NCBI GenBank assembly: GCA_012295275.1
Contig: CM022673.1
Coordinates: 21,449,413-21,513,412 of the forward strand
Direction: 5' to 3'
DNA: 64,000 nt
Source: Chrysomallon squamiferum
Lineage: Eukaryota > Mollusca > Gastropoda > Neomphalida > Peltospiridae
The notes below the pieces were generated by a model. The model was not told where the DNA came from. It did not search any database and worked only from the letters and a program-made list of their open reading frames with translations. A program made the position numbers and the translations under genes. How positions within the stretch are numbered: position 1 is the stretch's first letter; each line of letters begins with the position of its first letter. Positions 31,201 to 45,100 of this stretch are shown piece by piece.

Positions 31201-33847
31201 TTGAATTTACCAAATTTATTTTCATATCTTATGATTACCATATATGATATAATGTAAACTGTACTTTGCTTTAATTATTTATATGTAAAAATTAATATTA
31301 TATCTGTATTCTTTTTAAACAGTAACATCAAAACATTTTGCAATTGCTTAAACAAATTATATCATTTATAATCATCTAGATACAGGTATTTCAATCAGTG
31401 CAATATTAAAATATCTACAGAAACACTGTCAGCCTCCCAGTAACAAACCTCACATTGTGCTGGAAGCTGTAATTTTATTTTTGCAACAGATAATTAGTTT
31501 AATAACCTGTTTCATGACCAGCATTTAATGTACATGACAAACATCTAGACTGATAAAGTTCCCAAAATACAATGTTTTAAATGCACTGAAGTATAGCAGC
31601 TGTGTAATACCAGTAGGTAAATAATGCACGTGGTAATATAATCTATTATCACTAGACAAAATGAACGGCTGATCTTTTCAATGCATAAACTTGGATAAAG
31701 ACTATTAAACAACAAAGCTAACGGTGTACAATGACATACCAGAAAAATAATACCTAGATGTCTGACGTTTAAACTGGTTAAAAAGTAGAACATGCATCAA
31801 TAGCATATATATATATAGCGCTGAAATGCTGGGGTCTTTTCAACCTTGAAAATCTGTTTTAAAATCGGTCAGTGTACTTGCACTTATGCCAAAGTCCAAA
31901 TTGCAAAATTAACTCAAATCATTCTCCATTTAATTCAAAAATAGTCATGGTGACTTGCAAGAAATACAAATCAGTTAATTGTGTGAAGTATACACAATAT
32001 CGTGAAAGATAATCAGGCAGTAAATAATAATAAAACCATATTATCAGTTCTGTAATATGCAAGACATTTCTTCATATAAAATAACAACCAACCCAATTTT
32101 ACATATTCTATATCTCCACATCATAGATATATCAAAATCTGATGTGGTTTTTGTTTCTATAATTAGCTGGTACCATAATCTTTTAAAAAAATATATGCAT
32201 TTAATAAAACAAAAATTAATAATATTTAAAAATGTTTTGAAAACAAAAAACGCACCATGGTCATGGAAAAGAACTAATCCAATAATGTTGATTACTAGAC
32301 CAGCTGCTCCAACAATCAGGAGAAGTTTTGGATTCTCAATTCTTTCTACATCAACCAGCCTCTTAAGTGCCTCAACCAGGATGGAAAAACAGAGAGCCAA
32401 AAGAAAAACAGCATTTACCAAAGCACCTAGTACTTCTGCTCGTACCCAGCCAAATGTATTTCGTTTACTTGGCCATTTGGCAATCTGAAAATAAATTCAG
32501 GTGTTATGATTATGTGTGTCTTTGTATAACACATAATCACACAGACATCAACAAATACTTCAATTAAGAACCATGTATTTCTGTAATTTTCTACACACAA
32601 ATTCAACATTAATAATTATCTATTTTTAAAATAAAATAAATTATATGTAATCCTGTTCTGGCAGATTATGACATTATCTTAGGAGCACTTAGCCATTTTA
32701 TCGCAAATATCATTTATCGTAATTATTCCTAAAGTCTTGTTGAAATTTATCCCCATTACACCAAGACTGCCCTGATGGTAATGACAGTTCTTAAATACAA
32801 CATTCATTGACAACGCGAATGTCAGTATAGGTCAATAAGTCTATATATTAGATATCTCAACAACATTTTGTTCTTTTATTTGTGAAATAAATATTTTCTA
32901 TTAAGTATAATTTACAGACTATTAATTTATTTTATTTTCTTGAATTGTTATTTATAATCTTTTTATAACTATAATTAAGCCTGGTTAAACTTTTTGTGTG
33001 ATTAAAAATAATAATAATAATAATTTTAAAAAAAAAAATGAAGAAAAAATACTTCATCATATCCATATAACATAACCTACACTCATTATTTTATGAGATC
33101 ATCTGTAAACAAAATAACTAAAATTATTAACATGCAAAGATAAACATTCCTCTTTCAGAAATAAGAATGCCTGTGGAATCTACTTTGCATTACAATCATC
33201 TTAAGAAGAATGCATAAAAAAAAAATTAAGTACAAATAAAAGAAATATAAAATATAATAACAGAATAATAAAAAATAAAAATAAAAATTCTGTTATTGCA
33301 TCACAATTTACATGATCCATAAGTGTGTTTCAAAAAAATACTTCATCTGTCATTGGTTATTTTGATGACAATAAGATGTTGGACACTTAAGGTCTGTTGC
33401 ATCAGCAGGCTCAATGTTATCAAAGGTTATCTGAATAGTGTTGTTAATGAGTCAGTTATAAATTACTTCTTTAATAACTTTAAGTAATTATTTCATTCTA
33501 TTTAAAGACTAAATACTTCATTTTCTCATTATTCTTTACATAATAACATAATTAAATTCTTTTAAGCCCTACCTCCAGCCCTATAGAACTCTATGTTTAA
33601 TTAATGATATTATGATTATGTAATAAATAATTATTCAGTTTACTTTTGAAAATTCCACAAAGGTACTTACCCTGACACATGAAAATCCAACTATAAGTGC
33701 TACAACATCTGACAACATATGGAATGAATCAGCAATCAAAGCAACAGAGTTGGTAATGTAACCAACAATAATTTCAACTAAGAAAAATGTAGCTGTCAAT
33801 CCCAGCATTGTCAGAAGACGACAGGTCTTGCTATTGAATTTTCCCAT
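28245..33847 (-). CDS. SLC30A1: ZnT1-type zinc exporter (cation diffusion facilitator)
   Basis: Six-helix cation diffusion facilitator, expected to export cytosolic zinc across the plasma membrane in exchange for protons. Exons in reading order: 33847-33671, 32484-32256, 30968-30780, 30379-30238, 29966-29923, 29599-29520, 28901-28719 and 28499-28245, giving 432 residues in unbroken phase. The zinc-site residues of the family are present: H43 and D47 in IADSFHMLSD (helix 2), and H212 and D216 in HVFGDALGS (helix 5). The loop between helices 4 and 5 is histidine-rich (HDHGHSHGG..., residues about 132-155). The cytosolic tail is cysteine-rich (...QCG...CFTDTCC...CSKSC). The start ATG has a good context, and its exon runs upstream to an acceptor at 33881, so 5' UTR exons exist. 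ZnT10 is the alternative; the FGWVRAEVLGALVNAVFL stretch favours ZnT1. Confidence 0.93.
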
Positions 33848-34664
33848 TGTGAAATGATTTTTCTTTTTCAGAATTAATGGTCTGAAATTAAATAACTTCT
33901 TTTTTAGTAAAGAAACATATAAAACAAATTTAATCACAAATTCTCTTTATAGTTTATGTTATACATCATAAAAAAATATCAGATACTATTAAAATTGTTT
34001 AAAATGACACTATAACACAAACAGTAGAAGATTATTGATTTTGGTTTTTTAAATTCATTTTCTGGTATCAGCAATTAGATATGACACTACTGATAATTTG
34101 AACATTTATATATGATATTCCGTTTATTAAGCACTACTTAATATTTCCATAATTATTTTTTCTGTAGTTAATAATACTAGTATTTCTTTTATGACTCAGC
34201 AGTCTTATGCTCATAACACTGTTTTTAAAATGTATAATTTTTGGTTCACATTTGATTTATTTTGAAAATAAATAAATTAAAAAACAAATAAAAAGAAAAA
34301 GAAATGAAAAAATAATAATAATCATTGTCAAAACCTGTCTGTTATGACTCAAATACTGAATATGTGACAACGGTTTGTTTCAACAACAAATCTCAAGTGT
34401 GAAATGACCCTGTAATTTGTAATATTTAAATACTTTAATTTAAATAAAGTAATCGTTGCTTTGTTATAATTGTTATATTGCAACTTAAACTACATTAGTA
34501 ATTATTTAATACATGTCCGGCCTACTTTTTTCTTCTCTAGCACCATTTTCAGAACAACAGTTTTCATTCTTCATTTCATGTTAATTCTCTAATAATTATT
34601 ATCTTACAAACAATTCCATTATCATTATGGTGTAACGATAAACTCGCTTGTTTTCATCACCTAC

Positions 34665-34871
34665 CTTTACTCTAATGTCGTATGAAAGAAAACAACTGGG
34701 GCTGTTTTACTTGAATAGTGGATGAATATTAAATCAAAATTCAACCAAGAAAAACACATTTCCTTTTGCACACAACACGGATTATTCAAGCGATAACAAA
34801 AGTCACCATAACAAAATTATCTGCACCCGGCACGTCCGAAAAAAAAAAAAAAATAAAGAGGTCTGTGTGCA
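34665..34871 (-). promoter_or_regulatory. Candidate first exon 1b and metal-response-element cluster
   Basis: A possible 5' UTR donor (minus strand AAAG/GTAGGTGA) has its exon edge at 34665. About 100 bases upstream lie three matches to the MRE core TGCRCNC: TGCACAC at 34767-34773, TGCACCCGGC at 34822-34831 (close to the extended consensus), and a reverse core within GGTCTGTGTGCA ending at 34871. MTF-1 control of ZnT1 through MREs is established in mammals. The exon itself is inferred. Confidence 0.55.
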
Positions 34872-35499
34872 AATGAGTAACTCGGGGTTTGGAATGTTCA
34901 TTATTTCGGTCAGCTTTGTGACTGATATGTTGTAAGGAGAATATATAATAAAGAACTGATAGATTGTTTATATTAAAAGTTTAAAGGTAAAGGAATCTTT
35001 ACGAAAGAAAAATCGTTTGAATTAAGATAAAAACACCAAACGTCAGTTTCCAGGGGAATTAACTCCAATTCAGTTTTTAATCTTACTGATCACACTTGTC
35101 ATCAAGGTCTCTCTCTCACCCAAGGAAGAGAGAGGAAAAAATAAATTTCCCAAAACACGTTCGCATCCAAGACAATACAAATCCGTTCATGATTATAAAC
35201 AGTACTTATAAAATAATATTAAATTATGTAAAAGTCGTTATATTATTAAATACGATATTTAAAATGCTATATATATATGTATGTATGTATGTACATAAAA
35301 TATAGTATATAATTATATTACACGGGATAACAGTATTTTTATTTATTTATTTCTGATTGAACTAACAGTATATGTTTTTTTAAATCTTTAAAAAAAAATT
35401 TATACTGAAATGATTCATTAATTTTATTTTGTTAATTATTAAAGTATTAAATTATTAAATTTGAGGATATTATAACATTAATTTGATAAAACAACTCAC

Positions 35500-35643
35500 C
35501 TTAAAATACTTGATACCAAATAAACCTAACTATTCTTCACTCGACATCACTGTTCATTAAACAAAAAAGATAAAGAAGTATCTGTCTATATAAATATTAG
35601 CGTATATGCACCCGTCACTTCACAGAGAAAAGGTCTGTGTGCA
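35500..35643 (-). promoter_or_regulatory. Candidate first exon 1a and second metal-response-element cluster
   Basis: A strong 5' UTR donor (minus strand TTAAG/GTGAGT) has its exon edge at 35500. A TATATAAATA-like stretch lies near 35586-35596. MRE cores follow at 35607-35613 (TGCACCC) and 35637-35643 (reverse core within GGTCTGTGTGCA). The 12-mer GGTCTGTGTGCA also occurs in the 1b cluster, and the order of cores is the same. Confidence 0.55.
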
Positions 35644-36261
35644 GTCATAGATGGGTCGGGAAATAATAACAAATACAAATACTTGAAATAGGCTTACTTC
35701 TGATGATGTGACCTGATACAGGGGCGGTTCTACGATTTAACATACATATAAGAAAATTATGAAGGGGGCCAGCAACGAATCACCTCCGACTGGTTCTTAC
35801 CTGAGTATGCGCCTGATACATTAACTGCTGTTAAGATTATTTTTATTAAGTTTGTTCAGGATGGAAAATGTAAATTTACTTCTCAATATTAAATATATTT
35901 TTCTATTCATAAAAATGAACATTTTATTGTTTAATATTAAATAATTTTATTAACAGTTTCTGTTATAAATTCAGAATTAATAAAATATTTTATTACTGTT
36001 TAACATTCGTTTTCAACTATGCGCCGAGTTGTAATTATTCGATTACCAGTTCTCAACATTCGTATATACTTTGTTATAGCTGAACATTCAAATAATTTTG
36101 AAAAACATGACGCAGCTTTACGGTGAAAGAACTGAGTTTTCGGTAAAAATAAAACAAATTAATCTCTCCCCTCTTTTTTCTGTGTTTGAAAAATGCAACG
36201 CTAGTGTAAACAAAACCAAACTTTTTTTTTTTTTTTTATGTCAGCCATTCTTATGAAGTTA

Positions 36262-36293
<32 letters not shown>

Positions 36294-37363
36294 CGAAACC
36301 GATTAAGGTGAAGGTCAGTTTGACACATACTCCTGTGTGGTTATTTTTCTACGGGAACGGTGAATGACACCATCAGCACGTTTGAATAACCATCTTCAAA
36401 AATGTACTCATGCGACAAAAACTGTTAAGAGATTATTATAATTTTTCATGGAGGATTTTGAGACATTTGGTATCACAATATTCTAAAGGTTAAACTATTG
36501 CATCAGTTTGCATATTAGTTTCATCATTTATTTATGGCATTATAAATACTGCACAAAATGCCATTTTCCGGATTTTCCAAATTTCACAGACAGTAATAAG
36601 ATAAGTTTTATTTTATTCTGTAAACCTCAATTAATTTCACAGCTTTTTAGCATATTTAACATAAGACGTTAGCAAAATAACAAAGAATTATGTGTTTCAA
36701 CTTTATTTTATTACATATGTACATTCAAAATATTTATGACATGACATATTCTGTTTGATGATAAACAATTATTTTAACAAGATGATAACAAAGGTTGATG
36801 ATAATCAGAATATGAACCTTATTTTTTCTTACATGCAGTCCTTCATTCATCCAAACGTATACACATATTAAAAATAAACCACCAGTAGCAATATGGTAAC
36901 TGAAACTGATTTTAAAAAATTGCAGTATTATTTTTTAATCACTTCTGGTTATTCTGATGTGGAAATATTGTTATCAGCAGTTACATAACGAATGTTTTTT
37001 AAATGACAGAATAACTGCTAAGTCCTGAAAATAAAGATTCTTTTTTTTGAATCTGAACTTCTACAATGCATAAAATATTTTGATTTTCCATCTGTTACTT
37101 CCATCTGTTACAGGCAAGAAACTTTAAAACATTGTGTGATTTCTGCAAAATTATTTGCATTACATAATTTCAAAAAATAAAATTAATATGTCAACAGATT
37201 TATTCATGAACAGTTATAAACCTATGCTGTTGTTGTCAAACTTCTGCAGTCTTTTGTTTTGTACAAGATATTATCTTCCAAATAGTAACATGAAGTATTT
37301 CACATTCACAGCATTTTAGGTTTAAATTATGAAAATTCATATATATCCTGCTGTTACAGTTCA
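35644..37363. other. Intergenic interval: zinc exporter promoter side and SNRPC 3' UTR
   Basis: AT-rich sequence with poly(A)/poly(T) runs near 36221-36237 and 36262-36285. SNRPC transcription runs into this interval from the right; AATAAA on the minus strand near 36703 is one possible poly(A) signal. I see no exon. Confidence 0.6.
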
Positions 37364-40051
37364 TCATTTTCTTGGCATTCTTGGGCCTCCTGGCCCAGCC
37401 ATCATTGGTGGACCACGCATTCCAACACCCATCATGGGTGGACCCATAGGTGGTCCCATAGGTGGTCCACGCATTCCCACTGAAATTAAAAATCACATTT
37501 TCATAATAATGAAAATGAAAAGCAACTAAATAACTGACTAATTAAATTACACATATTTCATGGTTTACAAACAACAAACACAGTACCATTAATACTTATT
37601 GCTTATAAAATACTGGTTTATGTATGAAAAATAAACTGGTTTGGATAAATTATTTATTTATGCATTAAATCTATGATATTTTGAAAATCTCAGAGGTTCC
37701 AGTTTTGCTTACTGAACATTGTAAACATCAGATAAACTCACTTGGCATCATTGGAGGAGCCATCCCACCTGGTGGACCCATCAATGGCATGCCCACTGGA
37801 CCTTGCATATGTGGAGGCTGTGCTGGACCTGGAGGAACATTGGCACCTGATTTTCCTCAATTGAAAATTAAAACCAGAATGATAATTTCTGCTAATACTT
37901 AACTGATACAAATCATATATATTACCTAAATAAAATATTCCCATCAAATTTGTTTCAAATGTGAAATTACTATTATAGCATTTTTTTTTTATTATTACAG
38001 AACTGCAATGAAACCCCAAAAATAACTAATTTATCATTTTACTTTTTAAAGTGATATCAGAAAAATATGAAAAAATATTTATGAACAACACCTAAGCTTG
38101 TATTAATATAATTATTATGTGTCAAATATATTTCTTTGTATCATGGAATGATAGAGGAAAGTGTCACAAATGGGTTATCATTACTGATGAACTATATGGA
38201 TCTCTTATACTGAAACTTTCACACAGGTAAAGATTTATCATGGTCTTTGCTAAACCAGCTAGAATGCAATTATGAGAAAATACTTTTATTAACTAACCGG
38301 CCATTGCTGCAGGTGGAGGAATCATAGCACCACCAGGTCCTCCACTATTACCAGCTCCTGTGTTACCAAATGGATTATTGGCGATTTTCCCAGCCTTATA
38401 TGCTGCAGCTGTGGTTAAAAACAAAATAATCCATAACAAAATAAAATAAACAATATCCTGTATTAACATACATTCAGTCTCCATTTTGATCTAGACAGTT
38501 ATTTAAACCACAGTGTTATCAGTATTTAAAGATCAATTATTTTAAATTATCCTTAACTCTGTATTTGTCATAGGTCAACTACATTAAAATTATAATACAA
38601 ATTATCTAAAGATCAGCAGAATATAAAAAAAAAGAACCCAACATAATAAAAGTAATAATAATAAAAACAACAAGTCCTTACTTGTGTCATCAACCAGTTT
38701 TTGTACTTGTTCTTCTAGCCATTTCTGGTAATAAAGTCGAACATTTTCTTTGTGTTTTCTTCCGTTGCAATGTGTTTTCCTAACTGATGGCTGATAGAAA
38801 TAGAACACAATTCCAACATTTTACTAACTGTTATTATAAATAAAATCTATGAACAACATAAAACATTTTATAAATATATAAATACCTTTGTCGTTTTCAG
38901 CTACAGAGGATTGCATTGAAATATAAACAAGGTATATGCAGTTTTAGTAATTAATGATTTATACATTTCAAATGTACGTGAACACAACTAAACTGTAATA
39001 ATATTTATCAAACAGATATGTAAATAAATATATTGTACATAATTCATTATTGTGTATTGATACATTGTTTAAATTCATACTTACTGAATCATGTGTGAGA
39101 TATGTGTCACAATAATCACAATAGTATCTGGAAAAATAAATTTTATTTTTTAAATATTTATATGTGACATATTTATAAACTTTCTTTAATATAAATTTTG
39201 TCCTTCTGATTTATTACTTAGCACCAGAAATGACTGGTGTTCAGAAACAAACCAAATGGTCACACATAAGTATATCATCTGTATTGTATATCATCATCTC
39301 TATGTCATATATTAATGCTATTTAATTTCACTAAAGATTTACTTTAATAACTGAGAACAATAGCTTACAAATTAATTATATCAGTATTGATTATTACTAT
39401 TCAATTAAAATCACATAATGATAAACTGGAACCAAACTTCTAAACTGAAACAACTAAATATATAATTTTTATAAACTGTCCCAAAAGTTTAAAAAATAAA
39501 ATAAAAAATGAATGTAAAACAAACAAGCTTGGTAATGAGATAGAAAAAAAAAAAAGGTGTGATTTGACAAGCTGAAGTGAGCAGAGATATATTTATATGT
39601 ATAATATGTGCACTAGTGTGACTAGGCTGACTAGCAGTAGCAATATATTATATACTATAGCATTAGCAGGAAATTCTTCTATTTCAGTATTTGCAGCAAA
39701 ATAACCAGGAAAACTGCTGACAACAATAAACCTTCTACTTTAACTTTAGGCTAGGTCTAAAGTAGGTTCCTGTGTTTTTACTTTGAAATCATATAAAATC
39801 TATATAAAATAATCACTATTACATAGTAATATTATATTAGTAATACTATGTCTAATAGTATACAAAATACAGACACCGAGTCAGACGATCTGGTCTCGAA
39901 CCGACTCAGTGACGAGAGTGACATGGGAAAATCTAATAAGAAAGAATTAAAAACTAAGACTAGACTCTGCTATTATGTAATTATACATATTAATAATCCA
40001 TGCATAAACAAAATAAACATAAATTAAATAATGGTGTCTTTACTTCGGCAT
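37364..40051 (-). CDS. SNRPC: U1 small nuclear ribonucleoprotein C (U1-C)
   Basis: Core protein of the U1 snRNP; U1-C stabilises base pairing of U1 snRNA with 5' splice sites in the nucleus. Exons in reading order: 40051-40044, 39127-39085, 38790-38682, 38408-38298, 37846-37742 and 37479-37364, exactly 492 bases or 163 residues. The first exon supplies only eight coding bases (M P and part of K), so the start lies well upstream of the obvious zinc finger. The N-terminus carries the U1-type zinc finger with C6, C9, H24 and H30 (YYCDYC...KTHCNGRKH), followed by [11 protein letters not shown]. The rest is the usual proline/glycine/methionine-rich tail ([14 protein letters not shown] type repeats), ending MPRK. 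Length and domain order are as expected for the family (human protein 159 residues). Confidence 0.96.
39848..40027 (+). other. Unexplained acidic-basic open frame in SNRPC intron 1
   Basis: A 59-codon frame on the strand opposite to SNRPC starts with ATG. Its first 40 codons have protein-like composition ([14 protein letters not shown]..., then ...[12 protein letters not shown]), with higher GC than the flanks. After that it becomes AT-rich and random. It could be a retroposed fragment of a transposon ORF or of another gene. No acceptor, donor or relative is recognisable by eye. Confidence 0.25.
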
Positions 40052-40678
40052 TTTCAATGCTTGAAAGCAAACCACGATCCGAAAACGTCCAATTTGGTTC
40101 AACTGTTAATAAGCGTTTGTTAAGCGCATTATGATTAGGAATGTATAATGAAGCGTATTGTGACTGAAATATCGGTTAACATATAAACCGTGTTTAACGT
40201 TTATCCCAACAGGCACAGACAACTCCACGATCCTTTTCAACTTAATTAAATTTTATTAAACCTATTTATAATATATTTTAATTATTAATAATCGAAAAGT
40301 ATATGTAAATTATATTCTGCAAATTACTTAAACAAGCCTACAGCTTTCTTTAAACACACTGATATATAAAGGATCCAACATATTATAAATTATAATGTTG
40401 ATGAAGCATTTTGTTAAATGTGGATTTCTTGAATTTAAATTAACGCGCTCTTCTGTTTATTACATTTGTTATTTACTAATATTATTTTGCGGTTGAAGGA
40501 CATATAGACTATCTGCTTATGAATAAAATCTAAATTTATCTTCTTTGAGCTCAATAAAATAGCAGGATCAAGAATAGGTAATTTCTTAAATTCTGCAACG
40601 TCATCGCCATTTGGAAGTATATTTCTGGACTTACTGATTATTTCATTGACACTAGAGGGCTGTTATTTTGAGCGTGGC

Positions 40679-40826
40679 AAAAAAAAAAAAAAATAAAAAA
40701 AAAAAAAAAAAAAAAATATATATAAAAAAAAAAAAAAAGAAAAAAAAAAAAAATAAAATAAATAAATAAAAAATGAATAAAAAAAAAAATAAAAAATAAA
40801 ATAAATATATATATATATATATATAT
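40679..40826. repeat. Poly(A)/(AAAT)n/(TA)n low-complexity block
   Basis: A-rich runs broken by T, ending in TA dinucleotides, in the spacer between SNRPC and NUP160. It is a likely assembly weak point. Confidence 0.9.
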
Positions 40827-41465
40827 AATTAAAAAATAACAAAACTGAAAAACAAAAAACATTGAAGTGAAATTTAGACTTAAAATCTTTTTACAAAATA
40901 AAATATATCAAAACGTATAAGCATAATAAGGGTAACAACACTAGCACTTAATTTAAACCTGCCGAAACAAAACGCCCACTTATCTTTAATTTAAAATTTG
41001 TTATCTTTACTGACATTATCTTTAACAAAGTATGATAATCAGAAAGTTAATAAACAATAAAATTGTTTTAATATTCAAGTACTTTATATTTAAACAGCAT
41101 AACTGAACTAAGCTCGACATTTTTTCCCCAATGTTTTATTCAGATACATACATATATACAGACTGATATACAGGTAGAGAGAGACACACTCATATACGTG
41201 CAGCTATTATCATTATTATTTAAAGTATCTATATATTTTTAATTTGCTAAATACAGTATATAGTATTTTCAGGTGCCGAAACACACCATCGTCCGCTTTA
41301 TCGAAGAAACAGTCGCAGTCAGCAGCACGCTTTTAAGAAATCAATTCATTTCATTATTTCATTTATTTCATTATTATCACTTTTTTTTATATATGGAAAA
41401 ACATAATTATGATTCAGCAGCGTTAATAACAACAATAATAAAACTATGCAATAGTCGGTCTTTAA

Positions 41466-41504
<39 letters not shown>
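41466..41504. repeat. (CA)n microsatellite
   Basis: Pure CA run in the spacer upstream of NUP160. Confidence 0.95.
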
Positions 41505-41505
<1 letters not shown>

Positions 41506-42115
41506 TTTCAGATATTGTGATTATACATTGTTGTCACAAAAAATGGCAAAGGAAATAAAATATTTAAAAAAAAAAAAAAACATTCAGCACTAATAGAATG
41601 ATGACAAAAATGTAACTAATTGTTCACTTCAATGTGTTTACGAATAGTAATAAAGTTTATCCAGATATACACCGATCTGAGACATATTTTTAAATGAAAC
41701 TTTAAACATATAGGTCTTTTCAACTGTTTGGTGGAATTAAGTACATACCAACAGACAGTATCTAGTATATATTTAAATTAATTGATAACTGACACATTTA
41801 CTGCTTAGATTAAAGTGTTAACATACTGATAAAACAGTTATTTATTTTCAGTCATACTGTTATAATTATATTTTTCAGTTCAATATAGCTTTTTCATGTC
41901 GTTTATTTTCTATTTATTCTTAGTAATAAATGTTGAAATCTTGCTTGAAAATGTTGATGACAAAATGTAACAGTTAAGAGCTTATATCTTAATTATTTTA
42001 TCTTGTTACGATAATTGTGAAGCTCATATAAGCTAGTATACTGCTGATTATCGTTGTCGGTATTTGACGGTTTTTGCCGGTAACTACTGACACCCACACC
42101 TACAATTCATTTACA

Positions 42116-42127
42116 TAGGAAGCGGAA
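42116..42127 (+). promoter_or_regulatory. Paired ETS-like sites upstream of NUP160
   Basis: AGGAAGCGGAAC holds two GGAA cores about 30 bases before the ATG at 42156. Such sites are frequent at TATA-less housekeeping promoters of divergent gene pairs. SNRPC starts 2.1 kb away in the opposite direction. Confidence 0.35.
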
Positions 42128-42155
42128 CTGTTTCTTTCACTAGTTAAAAACGAAA

Positions 42156-45100
42156 ATGGCGGAAAACTTGAGCACACATTTGCACCGAGAAGTTATTGCA
42201 ACCAATTCCACCGGTGTGCGATGGAAGGAAATTACAGTTTATAGCGGTATGGCATCATTTATATTAATAATTTACGAGACTCTGCATGCCGTATGAATAA
42301 TTTATTAGTTTAATTATTTACTTAGACTCTAAGAATAAGACACTTTAGACTTTAGTTAAGACTGTCTATATATATAAATATAATGTAAACAGTGTTGAGT
42401 GTAGTCAGTATAGATTGGGTAGTAAATAAGTGTACTATATGAATACGTTTTCAAATTTAATGGAACGGTCATAACTTTCTGAGTTTCTCTAAGTTCTCTG
42501 TGACTTAAATTTTTTATTTATACTTTTTTTTTTGTATTTTTGTGTGTAAAGCGAAAGTACCAATTACCAAGTTTTCTGTGTCATCGACATTTCGTTATTA
42601 AAGGTGCTTCAGCAAGTTTACTGCAAGACATTAAAATTCCTGAGAGTTGTGGAGGCTACAGCTACAAAGATAGTGGTTTACCTGGTTCACCTGTCTCAAA
42701 CAGATACATATATTGGTAAGGAAGGAAACTTTTGTTATATTTTATATTGTTTAATATATTTACGTTAATTTTTCAGAAATGATGCTGTTTCTTTTTAAAT
42801 TCTAAAATGATATATTGTTGGATGTATGTTTATTTCTAAAATCTATATTCAAAAAGTCTAAACTGATTTCAGGCGAGTGTACAATGATGTTGTTGAGTTG
42901 GTGGAGGAGTCACTTGATGTTAATATCACATCTAATCACATCCGCTATCGGTTCCAGGACACACCCATACTTGGTGGTTTGTCAATACATGAAGTCCACA
43001 ACCATGTTGTGCTTCTTGTGGCCACTGTGGCCAGTGTTCACAGGCTTGTCTTTCCTCACCCGGAAGAAATCTGTAGTCAGGTAGTTTTGTAAAGTCATTC
43101 TGTTTCTTATTTTTTGGAAATGTAGTCATATTACTTCTGAAGAAATAATTTCAGTCGTTACTTTGATTCTATGTAAAGATCACTAGTTGGATTAATAAAA
43201 TTTTTAATTAATGACCACAAGGATGTACCTTCATTGTAGATTATTTTAAAGTATACCATTGCCTAATAAAAGATCTACCAAAATATTTTATATCACTAAG
43301 TTACTATTTTATTGTGTGGATCACCATTAATTGCTCATGAAACAATAATGTTCTTGGCTAGTCATTCAGTTGTGTTCATGGTGATGCCTTGACATAGAAA
43401 TAATGGCAGTTTTGTTTTATTTTGTTATTAATTAAATTTGGATAGAAAAATATCTAATAAAACAACTTTGAACTATGCAGAAATATGAACACTGTTTTTG
43501 CATATCTTTACAGGAACTCTTTAAATAAATTTATCTTAGTTGCATTCTAATGGTAGATAAAAATATTTTTTGACTTCACATTTTCAGGATGCTGCATTGC
43601 TGACAAGTGAATCTACGTTTCTGTCTATATTCTGCAATGCTTCATTGTCAGACAAGGCTTATCCGCAGGACAAACACATGTTGAACCCAAGTGGCAACAC
43701 CAACTACAACATCTTAACAGCAGCTACATACGTCACTGGTGATGGAGATGCTTTGTTTGCCCTGGGCACCAGCACAGGCAGTTTAATTCTAGTCAAAATG
43801 CTTCCAGTAGGATTTGAAGGTTACAAAAACATTTTGTATGTTCTAGTCAGTGACAGATAAACTATCTTGTGATGTCACTGTTGTGTCATTGTTTTGGTGT
43901 AAATACATAATATTAATCGTATGACATTAGGTAATTCACTCTTTTAATGTTTATAAATGTTTTTAAATGCTGCCGAAGCTTTGATTTTGAATTTAATGTA
44001 ATTAGTGAAATAAATGTTCTGGAATAATGTCACATTTACAATTAAAAATGAAAATATTGGATGCACTCATTCTTTGTTTGAAATTTAGGTAGTGTTATGC
44101 AAAGTGAACTTACACAATCATCTGTGATGCAAAAACTGTGGAAAGGCCTTGTTCCAGTGATGATCAGGTAGAACATTTACTGTCAGATGTATATATATTT
44201 AATTATTTATATTTTATATTTTTATGTCTTTGTACTGTTTTGTTATTGAAATATTTTAAAACTAGTAAAAATCTGTGTTAATATCAAATATCTCCTTGAT
44301 GATAATTTATAGTCTGGTTATAACATCCCTTAATAATTAAGTGTAAAAAAATATACTTATATACCTTTCACAAAGCAGAAGTTATTTGGTTGTAATTACG
44401 GATTGAGGTCTTGTACTAATTATATTAGCTTTCAAATTTTATGGACTTGATTATCACAATCATCAGATCACGTTAGGCTTCAATAAACATGATTGTATCA
44501 TAATTGATGATTTTATTTTTAAAAATTTACATTGATGTTCTTTACATTTATGTTGATAAATAGAGGTCAACAGTCAGCTGAATCTGCAACATCAATAGAC
44601 ATTCAGCCTCTTAGAGGAGAATTGATTATTTTCTGTGTCTGCAGAGATCATAAACTAAGGTTATGGTCTATAAAGGTCAGTTTAACATGTTTTTTATTCA
44701 GTAAAAATAATAAAAAGAACCCAAAATGTATAAAATGTGTCTGCAGTTTTATGACATTTTCTCAATGTGCTATGTATAGGTTTGACTTAGAAATTAATAT
44801 ATTTTAGAATTTTTTTTAAAGATAGTTATTTTAAAACATAATACAGTATTTATTTCATATATTATTTCTGTAATCCACAACTATTTTTCTGTTTTACTGG
44901 AACAGAATCAGGAGTGTGTACTTGTGTTCAATCTACTGGACTGCATGTCTGATGCAGATTATAACACACCACCACTCACCAGCAGTAAGTAAAATCTGTT
45001 ACAACTGGCAAAAATGGATATGTATAATTAATATGTATAATTAAGAATGTAAAATCAAAGTAATATTATCTGCTTGCATAACTTATACTCAGTTATATTC

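Noticed and set aside
43570-43860. Exon 43588-43819 read as an independent 96-codon gene
   Set aside because: It has acceptor and donor sites and fits the NUP160 phase on both sides.
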